From Methanosarcinales archaeon (lineage in GTDB: Archaea > Halobacteriota > Methanosarcinia > Methanosarcinales > Methanogasteraceae): a stretch of 17,533 nt of DNA. The notes beneath the pieces were generated by a model. That model ran no database searches. It was not told the DNA's origin and saw nothing but the letters and a program-made list of their open reading frames with translations. The stretch is taken from contig JAUWGA010000013.1 of NCBI GenBank assembly GCA_030606635.1, positions 1 through 17,533 on the forward strand, given 5' to 3'. A program made the translations under genes and the position numbers. Positions 11,547 to 17,533 of the stretch are shown here, in pieces. How positions within the stretch are numbered: position 1 is the first letter of the stretch; each line of letters begins with the position of its first letter.

Positions 11547-14500
11547 ATGGCAAAGTTTACCGACATCGGAAAAAAACTTCTGGAGTGTGTTACTGACGAT
11601 CGCCTGCGCAGTAATCTTAAGATGATTCGTGAGGCAGTGGAGGATATTTGGGCTACCGATGCACCGCGCATCATACAAGATTACACTGATCATGGCATTA
11701 AGCATAGCGAGCGAGTGGCGGGTTTTGCTGCTAAATTACTCGATGCTAATGATGGCCTGAACCTTTCGGAGCAAGAAATGTACCTGCTCTTGGCTGGCAT
11801 TTACCTGCACGACATTGGGATGCAGTGTGACGTAGTCAAATTCCCGGAGATCAAAGAGCGAGCCGAACAGTTGGGTGCGCAGTTCGAAACAGAGTTTACC
11901 GCGCAGACAGCCAGTGGATATAGCATAGAAGAGCAGAAAGCAATCCGCAAGAACCACCAGTATCTAACTGCCGCATGGATTGATCATGCCAACCGCACCG
12001 GTGCAAACGTACTTGGTCCGGTGGCCAAGAATATTCCTGAAGATCTCGTTGACGATCTAATGGATGTGTGTAAGTACCACGCAAAACTACCGATTACTGA
12101 TTGCCCCCACACGTTCGAGTTTGATCCGACTGGGCGCAAACAACTTGTGGCTTCGCTTTTGCGCTTCTCAGATGAATTGGATGTGGATTGTCATCGTGTG
12201 TCTATCGAAACGGTTAAAAACTTCTCACTCGATCCCCGCAACAGTGTTTACTGGTGGCTGCATAACCGCACCAAGGTTGTCTTCAGCGCTCGTAACGTAA
12301 TCAGTCTGACCATCCGGCTGCATCCCGATGACGCAAAACAGCACGGTTCGTTCGTCCATGCAGCGTTCATCACTGAATTTCAGACCAAGAATCGACCTGT
12401 GTTAAGCGTGTTGGCTCGGGGCGGCATCCCAATTGTGATCGCTGATGACTCCAAGGTAGTGGAACACGATCGCGCCGAGCAGTTGCCGCGCGAGATTGTC
12501 GAAGCGTTACAGATGATGCAACAAAGGCGTAATCCACTGCTCGAACTTGCAGATGAAGTGCGCACGTGGCTGCAAGCAATTCGATACGAGGTGAATGACC
12601 TTCAACAACATGATGATCGCACTGTGGATATGGTTGCAACATTGGAGCAGGGTACGGTCAAGCAGAGAGTGCTTGTACGCTGCATTGGTGGAGAAATCAC
12701 TCCTGATGACGTGGATTTACTGGATGAAAATCTCGACCGCAAAACTCCACAAGGTTGGTTGATTAGTGATAAACGCGTGTCAGTTGAGGCGCGCAAGCGT
12801 GCCACTGAAGATGACGCTTTCCAGGTTTTTACTTTGCCTGATTTTTTGCAGCAGATGGTCTGGGGACCGTACTTTGATGCACTTAAGGCGCTGGTAGAAA
12901 AGAGCAAGATACACGACCTGTATGTGGACTTAGGATGTTACAAACAGATAGTGGATGCAAGTGGGAACGAAACCAGTCGGGATGAGCACGCCAGTCTGGA
13001 CAAGTACATAGATGATTGGCTGACTGAACGTGGCAAGATGCATATATCACTGTTAGGCGACTTTGGATCAGGCAAAACATGGTTCTGTCGCCACTATGCC
13101 TATCGTCAGATGGATCGCTATCTCAAAGACCCGGTCCATGAAAGGTTGCCACTGCTCATCACACTTCGCTCGTTTGCCAAGGCTATGACCGCTCAGCAGT
13201 TGATCAATGACGCTATGCTGGAGCAATATAAACTACCGTTCGTCGGCAGTGCCTTTGAAGTTTTCCAAGAGATGAACAGGCAGGGCAAGTTACTACTGAT
13301 CCTTGATGGTTTTGACGAGATGGCACGGCAAGTTGACCCCCAGACAGTGGTAGACAATTTCTGGGAACTGGCAAAATTGGTGGCTGAAAACAGCAAGGTG
13401 TTACTCACAAGCCGCACAGAGTACTTTCACTGGGCCAAAGAGTCGGAAAGGATACTTGGGGGTGAGGAGTTTGGTAGGAGCACCATTGTATTGTCGCCAC
13501 CCAGGTTTGAGGTTCTGCACATAGAACCTTTTAGTGACGATCAAATACGCGAGGTTATAACATTGCGGCTGGGCACCGAGAAGGGACATGCCGCGGCAGA
13601 ACGCATTTTGAAAACACCACATCTTGCCGAGATGGCACACAAACCTGTTCTTGTAGAGTTATTGCTGGCGGTGTTGGAGGAGGTGAGTGCCGACATACTG
13701 GAGAATCCGGCTAAGGTCTATCTGTATGCCACCAACAAGCTGCTCTTGCGTAATATTGAAACACAACGCACGTTCACGACAACGGCTGACAAGTTGTATT
13801 TTCTATGTGAACTGGCATGGGAGATGATCAAGAGCGGTAATTTGCGTATACACTATACAGAAATACCGGATCGAATTGAAACGTACTTTGGAGACAAGAT
13901 TAAAGATAAGCACAAGCTGGACAATTGGGACTTCGACCTGCGTAACCAGACACTTCTGCACCGAAATGCGGCTGGCTATTATGATTTTGCACACAAGAGT
14001 TTGGCTGAGTATTTTGTCGCATTCAAATTTGCTGCTGAGTTGGGCTGTCTGACTCCAGCTTTTATGGAGACCTATTGCGAGGCAGAGGGTAAGTCATGTA
14101 AAATACCTATCGAGCGAAAGGAGATCACATATTTGGCAGAAACATTTGGCGCGATAGCACTGACGGATGCGCGGATGCATGCCATGAACGGTTTGCTGAA
14201 AGAGATGATTTCCGAAGATGCTGCAAAACGATTGTGGGAAGTCATTGATGAGACAAAAGGGAAGACATTTGAACAGGTGAAGTACGCGGGGGGCAATGCG
14301 GCAACCTTGCTGCGAACGAAAGGAGAGTCGTTCAAAGGAGCGAATATGGCACACACTGTGTTGGCTGGTGCCGATCTAACAAAATGTTCTTTATCTACAG
14401 CGGATCTAACTGGTTGTGATTTGAGTGAAGCTAATCTCAGTGGAAGCTTGTTCACCGAAGATATGTTGATATCTGTGAAATTGCAGCAAACCCAAATGAC

Positions 14501-14789
14501 GATTATAGGAGTCGGAGAGGCAGACCCAGGCATTAAGACCATAAATCTATTCGAGAATATATTTGATGAAATGCATCAGAAATTTAATATATATGGAGGG
14601 ACGTTGAGTAAAAATAGTGGAAAAATCATGATTGCTATTGACTTTAAAACAGATGAGATCAATTATAAGATGGTCAGAGACGAACTCTCAAATGATCCTA
14701 TAATTGAACATGTGGCATTGTATGAGACGGAGATAGAGGAAATCAAACAGCATCTGCCGCAAGAACTCGTATCTGATTTAGCAATATGA
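11547..14789 (+). CDS. HD-domain / NACHT NTPase with pentapeptide repeats, likely antiviral NLR-like protein
   Basis: A 1080-residue multidomain STAND protein. (1) About 1-270: HD-type phosphohydrolase-like domain, with H49-x3-H53 (DHGIKHSERV), H88-D89 (YLHDIGMQ), H178 and D209 as metal-ligand candidates. (2) About 355-440: a region like the restriction-endonuclease-like domains of other NACHT proteins (RVLVRCIGGE, QGWLISDKRVSVEARKRA, FTLPDFL); the usual catalytic lysine is not evident. (3) About 498-700: NACHT NTPase, Walker A GDFGSGKT (504-511), Walker B LLLILDGFDEM (582-592), sensor LLTSRTEYF (619-627). (4) Winged-helix-like region ending YYDFAHKSLAEYFVAFKF. (5) Pentapeptide repeats about 929-970. 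(6) About 110 further residues. I chose ATG 11547 over 11433 from its ribosome site and promoter. Codon choice differs from the sulfur operon, suggesting transfer. Known relatives defend against phage. Confidence 0.9.
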   Translation: MAKFTDIGKKLLECVTDDRLRSNLKMIREAVEDIWATDAPRIIQDYTDHGIKHSERVAGFAAKLLDANDGLNLSEQEMYLLLAGIYLHDIGMQCDVVKFPEIKERAEQLGAQFETEFTAQTASGYSIEEQKAIRKNHQYLTAAWIDHANRTGANVLGPVAKNIPEDLVDDLMDVCKYHAKLPITDCPHTFEFDPTGRKQLVASLLRFSDELDVDCHRVSIETVKNFSLDPRNSVYWWLHNRTKVVFSARNVISLTIRLHPDDAKQHGSFVHAAFITEFQTKNRPVLSVLARGGIPIVIADDSKVVEHDRAEQLPREIVEALQMMQQRRNPLLELADEVRTWLQAIRYEVNDLQQHDDRTVDMVATLEQGTVKQRVLVRCIGGEITPDDVDLLDENLDRKTPQGWLISDKRVSVEARKRATEDDAFQVFTLPDFLQQMVWGPYFDALKALVEKSKIHDLYVDLGCYKQIVDASGNETSRDEHASLDKYIDDWLTERGKMHISLLGDFGSGKTWFCRHYAYRQMDRYLKDPVHERLPLLITLRSFAKAMTAQQLINDAMLEQYKLPFVGSAFEVFQEMNRQGKLLLILDGFDEMARQVDPQTVVDNFWELAKLVAENSKVLLTSRTEYFHWAKESERILGGEEFGRSTIVLSPPRFEVLHIEPFSDDQIREVITLRLGTEKGHAAAERILKTPHLAEMAHKPVLVELLLAVLEEVSADILENPAKVYLYATNKLLLRNIETQRTFTTTADKLYFLCELAWEMIKSGNLRIHYTEIPDRIETYFGDKIKDKHKLDNWDFDLRNQTLLHRNAAGYYDFAHKSLAEYFVAFKFAAELGCLTPAFMETYCEAEGKSCKIPIERKEITYLAETFGAIALTDARMHAMNGLLKEMISEDAAKRLWEVIDETKGKTFEQVKYAGGNAATLLRTKGESFKGANMAHTVLAGADLTKCSLSTADLTGCDLSEANLSGSLFTEDMLISVKLQQTQMTIIGVGEADPGIKTINLFENIFDEMHQKFNIYGGTLSKNSGKIMIAIDFKTDEINYKMVRDELSNDPIIEHVALYETEIEEIKQHLPQELVSDLAI

Positions 14790-15499
14790 CAAATCGTATA
14801 ATACTTAAAACAATGGAATAACTGCGAAAACGGAGCAGAAATAAGCCGTTAAGTTAGCCCAATCAAACGAGCAAATCGTACAGGAAGAAAGGCAGCCAGT
14901 GCAAATGAGGGTAGCGCTGTTTACTGAAGCATGAAGTCGTTCGGATGATAGTCTGATCGATGCCGAGGATCCGGGTAGCACGGCTGCCAAACATGACTTT
15001 CGAGGATTGCGACCTGCCCCCATCCACCGTCAAGCGAATCACGAAAGTGCGTCGTCGGTGTAACGGGTCATGCAATAGAGATCCCCGAGGGTCCCTGGAA
15101 ACTGCCGTTTCCGCGATAGCGAGAACTGCGCCGCCCGGGACATGGGCAGACGAAAAAGAGCCGTGGCGTTTATCCGCAGGTTGCGTGGCAGCAGACGCCC
15201 GGGCGAAGCGATTCCTCGAAGAGACACATATAATCGGGGCGGGACGGCTCGGTTGCGCTCATGGCTGCATGGGGCAGGTGCCGATACTCCGATTTTCAGC
15301 GCTGGTTTTCATGATCGATTCGTTAATTTAGCCGGGACTGTTAACTCAGGCGTTGGTGCTCCTCATGTGCTATGCCTGAATCGCGTGAGTCCGGTAATCT
15401 ATCTTCTGGGTATGTATACTGCCCGGCTCATAGGTCAGATGCATTCGTTGGTTAGGCCGCCGTTATGATTAAAAGGAATTATGATGACCAATTCTACAT
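14790..15499. other. Gene-poor convergent region between the NACHT and HNH genes
   Basis: About 710 nt lie between two genes that point at each other. Open frames exist (for instance 14960-15331 on the plus strand) but none has a recognisable domain, a convincing ribosome site or a neighbour it would fit. Short protein-like stretches such as VTGHAIEIPEGPWKLPFPR (15057-15116 or so) end quickly in stops and may be gene debris. The right part carries attC-like sequence, listed separately. I see no tRNA or other known RNA. Confidence 0.5.
15374..15457 (-). repeat. attC-like imperfect hairpin downstream of the HNH gene
   Basis: On the minus strand, GCCTAAC (15457-15451, fits RYYYAAC) opens 43 nt after the HNH stop. 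It is followed by GAATGCATCTGACC, and about 84 nt later by a partly complementary GGACTCACGCGATTCAGGC. Pairing segments are GCCT/AGGC, GAAT/ATTC, TGA/TCA and CC/GG. The far core box is degenerate (TTCAGGC rather than GTTRRRY), so this is at best a decayed integron recombination site. Confidence 0.25.
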
Positions 15500-16078
15500 T
15501 CAACGATCATTATTTGCTTCAGGGTAAACCGCAGAGAGTGCTTTATTAATTTCATCTGGATTGCCTTTCAACCACGCTTCGACGAGGCATTTACCAGCAT
15601 CAGTGAGCCGAACCTCAAATGAAGGCATTCCGCCTCCAAAATAGGACGCTCCTGAGTATCGACTATAGATTTCTACGAGTCCTGAAACCAGTAGGCCAGA
15701 CAGCATTCCAAGTCCATCACCAGTAAAGCGAAAAGTAGGTGGCTGTTCTTCAGTTTTAGGTTTTGATTCAACTCTTTTCTGCTCATTGTACAGTACTAGT
15801 AAAAGATCAGCACTGAGGCGATTTGGATTATTCAGTGAAACGAGTAGACTTTTCCATGCTCTGATCGCGCTTTGTGGAATATGTCCAGCGGTATGCAGCG
15901 AGTGACAATTGGGACAAAGCGCCAATAGATTATCTGGTTCGTTGCCTCCGCCGTCTTTGACCCATACAATGTGGTGCACCTCAAGCGTGATTATGTGACG
16001 ACATCGTGGATTTGCGCACTTAAAACCTGCTTCGAGGAGCACTAGTTGTTTTGTGATCTTCGAAACGCTTTTTGCCAT
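15500..16078 (-). CDS. HNH endonuclease with extra C-terminal domain
   Basis: A 192-residue protein. The HNH nuclease is at the front: zinc ligands C21 and C26 (FKCANPRCRH) with C55-x2-C58 (LLALCPNCHSLH), and the catalytic LEVHHIVWVKDGGGNEPDNL (32-51) giving the His-Asn-His set. Residues 60-110 are linker-like and charged (EQKRVESKPKTEEQPP). The last 80 residues include LGMLSGLLVSGLVEIYSRYS and FEVRLTDAGKCLVEAWLKGN, which resemble a winged helix with its wing. The protein may therefore cut DNA at sites chosen by the C-terminal half, as in mobile or defence nucleases. No methylase of a restriction pair is adjacent; the methyltransferase upstream is of a small-molecule type. It follows its own promoter. 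Confidence 0.88.
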   Translation of the reverse strand: MAKSVSKITKQLVLLEAGFKCANPRCRHIITLEVHHIVWVKDGGGNEPDNLLALCPNCHSLHTAGHIPQSAIRAWKSLLVSLNNPNRLSADLLLVLYNEQKRVESKPKTEEQPPTFRFTGDGLGMLSGLLVSGLVEIYSRYSGASYFGGGMPSFEVRLTDAGKCLVEAWLKGNPDEINKALSAVYPEANNDR

Positions 16079-16124
16079 TTAATTCACCACTGTTCGTTCC
16101 ATGTCGGATAAATTAAAACTCACC

Positions 16125-16146
16125 CCATATAAAACTCATGTTGAGT
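16125..16146 (-). promoter_or_regulatory. TATA box and adjoining inverted repeat of the HNH gene
   Basis: On the minus strand TTTTATATGG (16134-16125) lies about 50 nt before the ATG at 16078. Directly upstream of it is ACTCA-tgt-TGAGT (16134-16146), a perfect 5-bp inverted repeat. A second copy of TGAGTTTTA lies just downstream of the TATA box. The layout suggests a regulated promoter. Confidence 0.4.
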
Positions 16147-16160
16147 GGGACATATCAGCA

Positions 16161-17048
16161 CTATGGTGGCGTGACAGCCCCATTTAGCCTGTAATGAACT
16201 GTCCATAGCATCTTTCTGAACAACCCGACACGCCCCATAAGCCTGAGCCACCCAAGCTTCTCCTCCTTCGAATCAAAATAAGACCAGTCATCAAGAAAAG
16301 CAATTCCCGGACCCCATTCCTCCATCTCTCTGCTCTCCCTGATCCCGAAATGAAAAGTCGCATCCTTTCCGAGGTGCAACTCCTTTCGCATCTTGAAATT
16401 GACAATCCCCTTCAATACCCCCTTCAGCCACAGATCATTAAAAACCTCGCATACAAGTTCGGAACCAGGAAATCTCGATTGAAGTTCGAGTACCAGCGAT
16501 TTCACGTCCTCTCTGTGAAGATACATGAAAACACCCTCTGCGATAAATAGAAACGGACCATCACAGGTCTGCAAGAGCGGCGCCATCCACTCATAGTCCA
16601 GCACCGACGACGGGATGAGATGATACCGGTCAGTCTCCTCAAAGAACCTTCTCTTGATCCCGATCACATCCTGCAGATCAAGGTCATAGAAACGCACTCG
16701 TCCGTTGTCAATACGCAAAAAACGCGAATCCAGCCCGCACCCGATGTTGACCACGACCCCGTCGGGCGAGGACTTGAGGAACTCTGCCACATACTCGTCG
16801 TATCTCTTTGCACGAATCGCGATATGAACGACCTGCTTCTTATCGATTTTGCCCCTGACCATCCTCCTGTGCAGTCTGTTCTTCGATTTCGAGAGTTCCT
16901 GATTCACCGCTCTCATGATCTCAACTGCCCTCGGATCACTTAGGATCGGGTCGCTGGATTGGCTTTCAAGGGCATGGCAATACAGTGTCAGAAGCGATGT
17001 TTCCGACACGTCGCTCATCCTGATGTCGAAGAGTTCTGTCTGGTTCAT
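16161..17048 (-). CDS. LCMT/TcmP-type SAM-dependent O-methyltransferase
   Basis: A 295-residue methyltransferase of the leucine carboxyl methyltransferase / tetracenomycin polyketide (PF04072) group. Marks: ESQSSDPILSDPRAVEIM (28-45), IAIRAKRYDEYVAEFL (76-91), SAM motif VVNIGCGLDSRFLRI (99-113), VRFYDLDLQDVIGIKRRFF (117-135) and FLFIAEGVFMYLHREDV (165-181). This family methylates carboxyl or hydroxyl groups of small molecules or protein ends; the substrate here is unknown. The frame extends to 17090, but the ATG at 17048 has GGAGGCGAG before it and agrees with the TATA box at 17097-17107. It is a single-gene unit between the HNH gene and a broken insertion element. Confidence 0.9.
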   Translation of the reverse strand: MNQTELFDIRMSDVSETSLLTLYCHALESQSSDPILSDPRAVEIMRAVNQELSKSKNRLHRRMVRGKIDKKQVVHIAIRAKRYDEYVAEFLKSSPDGVVVNIGCGLDSRFLRIDNGRVRFYDLDLQDVIGIKRRFFEETDRYHLIPSSVLDYEWMAPLLQTCDGPFLFIAEGVFMYLHREDVKSLVLELQSRFPGSELVCEVFNDLWLKGVLKGIVNFKMRKELHLGKDATFHFGIRESREMEEWGPGIAFLDDWSYFDSKEEKLGWLRLMGRVGLFRKMLWTVHYRLNGAVTPP

Positions 17049-17096
17049 CCAATTCTCGCCTCCTACGACTCCATCTCTCGTAAATACCAACCAATC

Positions 17097-17107
17097 CCAT
17101 ATAAATT
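17097..17107 (-). promoter_or_regulatory. TATA box of the LCMT-type methyltransferase
   Basis: AATTTATATGG on the minus strand, centred about 53 nt before the ATG at 17048. Initiation near 17076 leaves a 28-nt leader holding the GGAGG site. From here to about 17260 I see no gene; that stretch contains the perfect palindrome TAAAAGCTTTTA at 17233-17244. Confidence 0.55.
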
Positions 17108-17262
17108 CTCTTCATTCCTGATCCCCGGGGCGTCTGCCGGGATTGTCACGTCATCCGGGGTTACAAGAGATTCCATGGATATGTTCAAGTGAGTTGTAGG
17201 TAAAATTTGTGTAATCAGTGTTCATCGGTGGCTAAAAGCTTTTATAGATACGCGGCAGAAGA

Positions 17263-17336
17263 CCCCGCTACTTGTAATGCCCTGCCCTTCAGGCAGTGGC
17301 ATCGATAGATCGCCTTCGAGTGATCTATTAGCGGGG
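17263..17336 (-). repeat. Three-way-junction structure at the IS200/IS605 right end
   Basis: The outer stem CCCCGCTA (17263-17270) pairs perfectly with TAGCGGGG (17329-17336). Inside are two hairpins. ATGCC-CTGCC (17277-17286) pairs with GGCAG-t-GGCAT (17292-17302), ten base pairs with one bulge. ATAGATC (17305-17311) pairs with GATCTAT (17322-17328). All three stems are perfect apart from the bulge. IS200/IS605 ends fold as single-stranded DNA hairpins recognised by TnpA, and the same zone in tnpB elements encodes omega RNA. Confidence 0.75.
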
Positions 17337-17363
17337 ATGAATGCCACCGAGTGGTGTGTTCAG

Positions 17364-17531
17364 TCACGTTCTACTCCCTCGATATACCTTTTAATTTTCT
17401 ACTTGTTTCCTAAAGAATTGTTCAAGATATTCAGCTATATCATCTTTAAAAACCTTGCGCCGATATTTAGGGCAAAAAACGATACGGTAGTTAGTGTGAA
17501 ACACTGAACTTCCGGTTGTTTTGGCTTCCAT
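17364..17531 (-). pseudogene. tnpA: Truncated IS200-type transposase TnpA
   Basis: The frame from ATG 17531 gives 46 residues with the unmistakable IS200 TnpA head, SSVFHTNYRIVFCPKYRRKV (8-27), then FKDDIAEYLEQFFRKQVEN and a TAA at 17391-17393. Full TnpA proteins have about 130-150 residues, so the HUH histidines and the catalytic tyrosine are gone. In the next frame KIKRYIEGVERD before TGA (17364-17366) looks like the family's usual C-terminal end (xxKxYIExQ...). The middle of the gene, some 80 codons, has therefore been deleted and the ends joined out of frame. Not functional. Confidence 0.85.
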
Positions 17532-17533
17532 AA

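Larger units (their letters stand above)
17262..17533 (-). mobile_element. Internally deleted IS200/IS605-type element (MITE-like), incomplete at window edge
   Basis: The right edge carries the start of an IS200-type tnpA on the minus strand, its short tail, and then a structured right end, with the middle of tnpA missing. The element enters from beyond 17533, where its left end should lie. Its right end is taken as the base of the three-way junction near 17262; the exact cleavage site and target tetranucleotide cannot be fixed from one copy. No tnpB is present. Such a short derivative could only move if a full-length TnpA acts in trans. Confidence 0.7.

Noticed and set aside
14960..15331. 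Plus-strand frame of 123 codons between the NACHT and HNH genes
   Set aside because: No ribosome site, no recognised domain, odd Cys/Arg-rich composition. Kept only as possible debris.
15484..15549. Short plus-strand ORF of 22 codons with AAGGA in front
   Set aside because: It begins after the attC-like site as a cassette ORF might, but it runs into the end of the HNH gene on the other strand and stops at once.
17202..17236. Sequence around TGTGTAATCAGTGTTCATCG
   Set aside because: It resembles a short interspersed sequence seen in many environmental genomes (three roughly 9-nt units), but with one copy in the window I cannot show it is a repeat.
1..17533. CRISPR arrays, tRNA and rRNA genes
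   Set aside because: I looked for regularly spaced repeats and cloverleaf genes on both strands and found none; the only cloverleaf-like structure is the insertion-element end at 17263-17336.

Overview
The window reads as archaeal, from a methane-metabolising euryarchaeon (methanogen or anaerobic methanotroph). The evidence is a YcaO-TfuA pair of the type that thioamidates methyl-coenzyme M reductase, plus two small families I know mainly from methanogens (DUF1890 and DUF1894). Archaeal TATA boxes lie about 25 nt before gene starts, one promoter looks leaderless, and there is a COG2522-type regulator with a zinc knuckle. I cannot name a genus.

Layout. 1-2300 is an accessory strip on the minus strand: a decayed winged-helix gene (153-455), a small toxin-antitoxin pair (592-1091), and an intact winged-helix regulator co-transcribed with a membrane protein (1292-2214) behind a palindromic operator. 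2335-3643 is a minus-strand operon of two very small ORFs, a GerW/YtfJ protein and a DUF2953 protein, the same pairing as ytfI-ytfJ of Bacillus; an inverted repeat sits over its predicted transcription start. A regulator (3814-4125) then diverges from the core operon across a 95-bp double promoter holding a perfect 12-bp palindrome.

The core, 4221-9173 on the plus strand, is a tight nine-gene run with mostly overlapping ends: ycaO, tfuA, a MoaD/ThiS sulfur carrier ending in Gly-Gly, moaE, cutA, fdhD, an E1-like ThiF/MoeB enzyme, DUF1890 and DUF1894. Read together it looks like a sulfur-transfer operon: the E1 activates the carrier, which can feed MoaE (molybdopterin) and TfuA-YcaO (thioglycine in McrA), while FdhD serves the molybdenum or tungsten cofactor of formate dehydrogenase.

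9230-11500 is eroding: an ABC-ATPase fragment, a methyltransferase with one in-frame TGA, an intact methyltransferase, a 53-residue CxxC protein, and a minus-strand gene remnant cut off where the next unit begins. 11547-14789 is a 1080-residue HD / nuclease-like / NACHT / pentapeptide-repeat protein, a likely antiviral NLR-like gene. About 700 bp of gene-poor DNA follows, then an HNH endonuclease with an attC-like hairpin just beyond its stop, and an LCMT/TcmP-type methyltransferase. The right edge holds an internally deleted IS200/IS605 element: the head and tail of tnpA joined, followed by a 74-nt three-way-junction right-end structure. All functional statements rest on reading the sequence; no searches were run.
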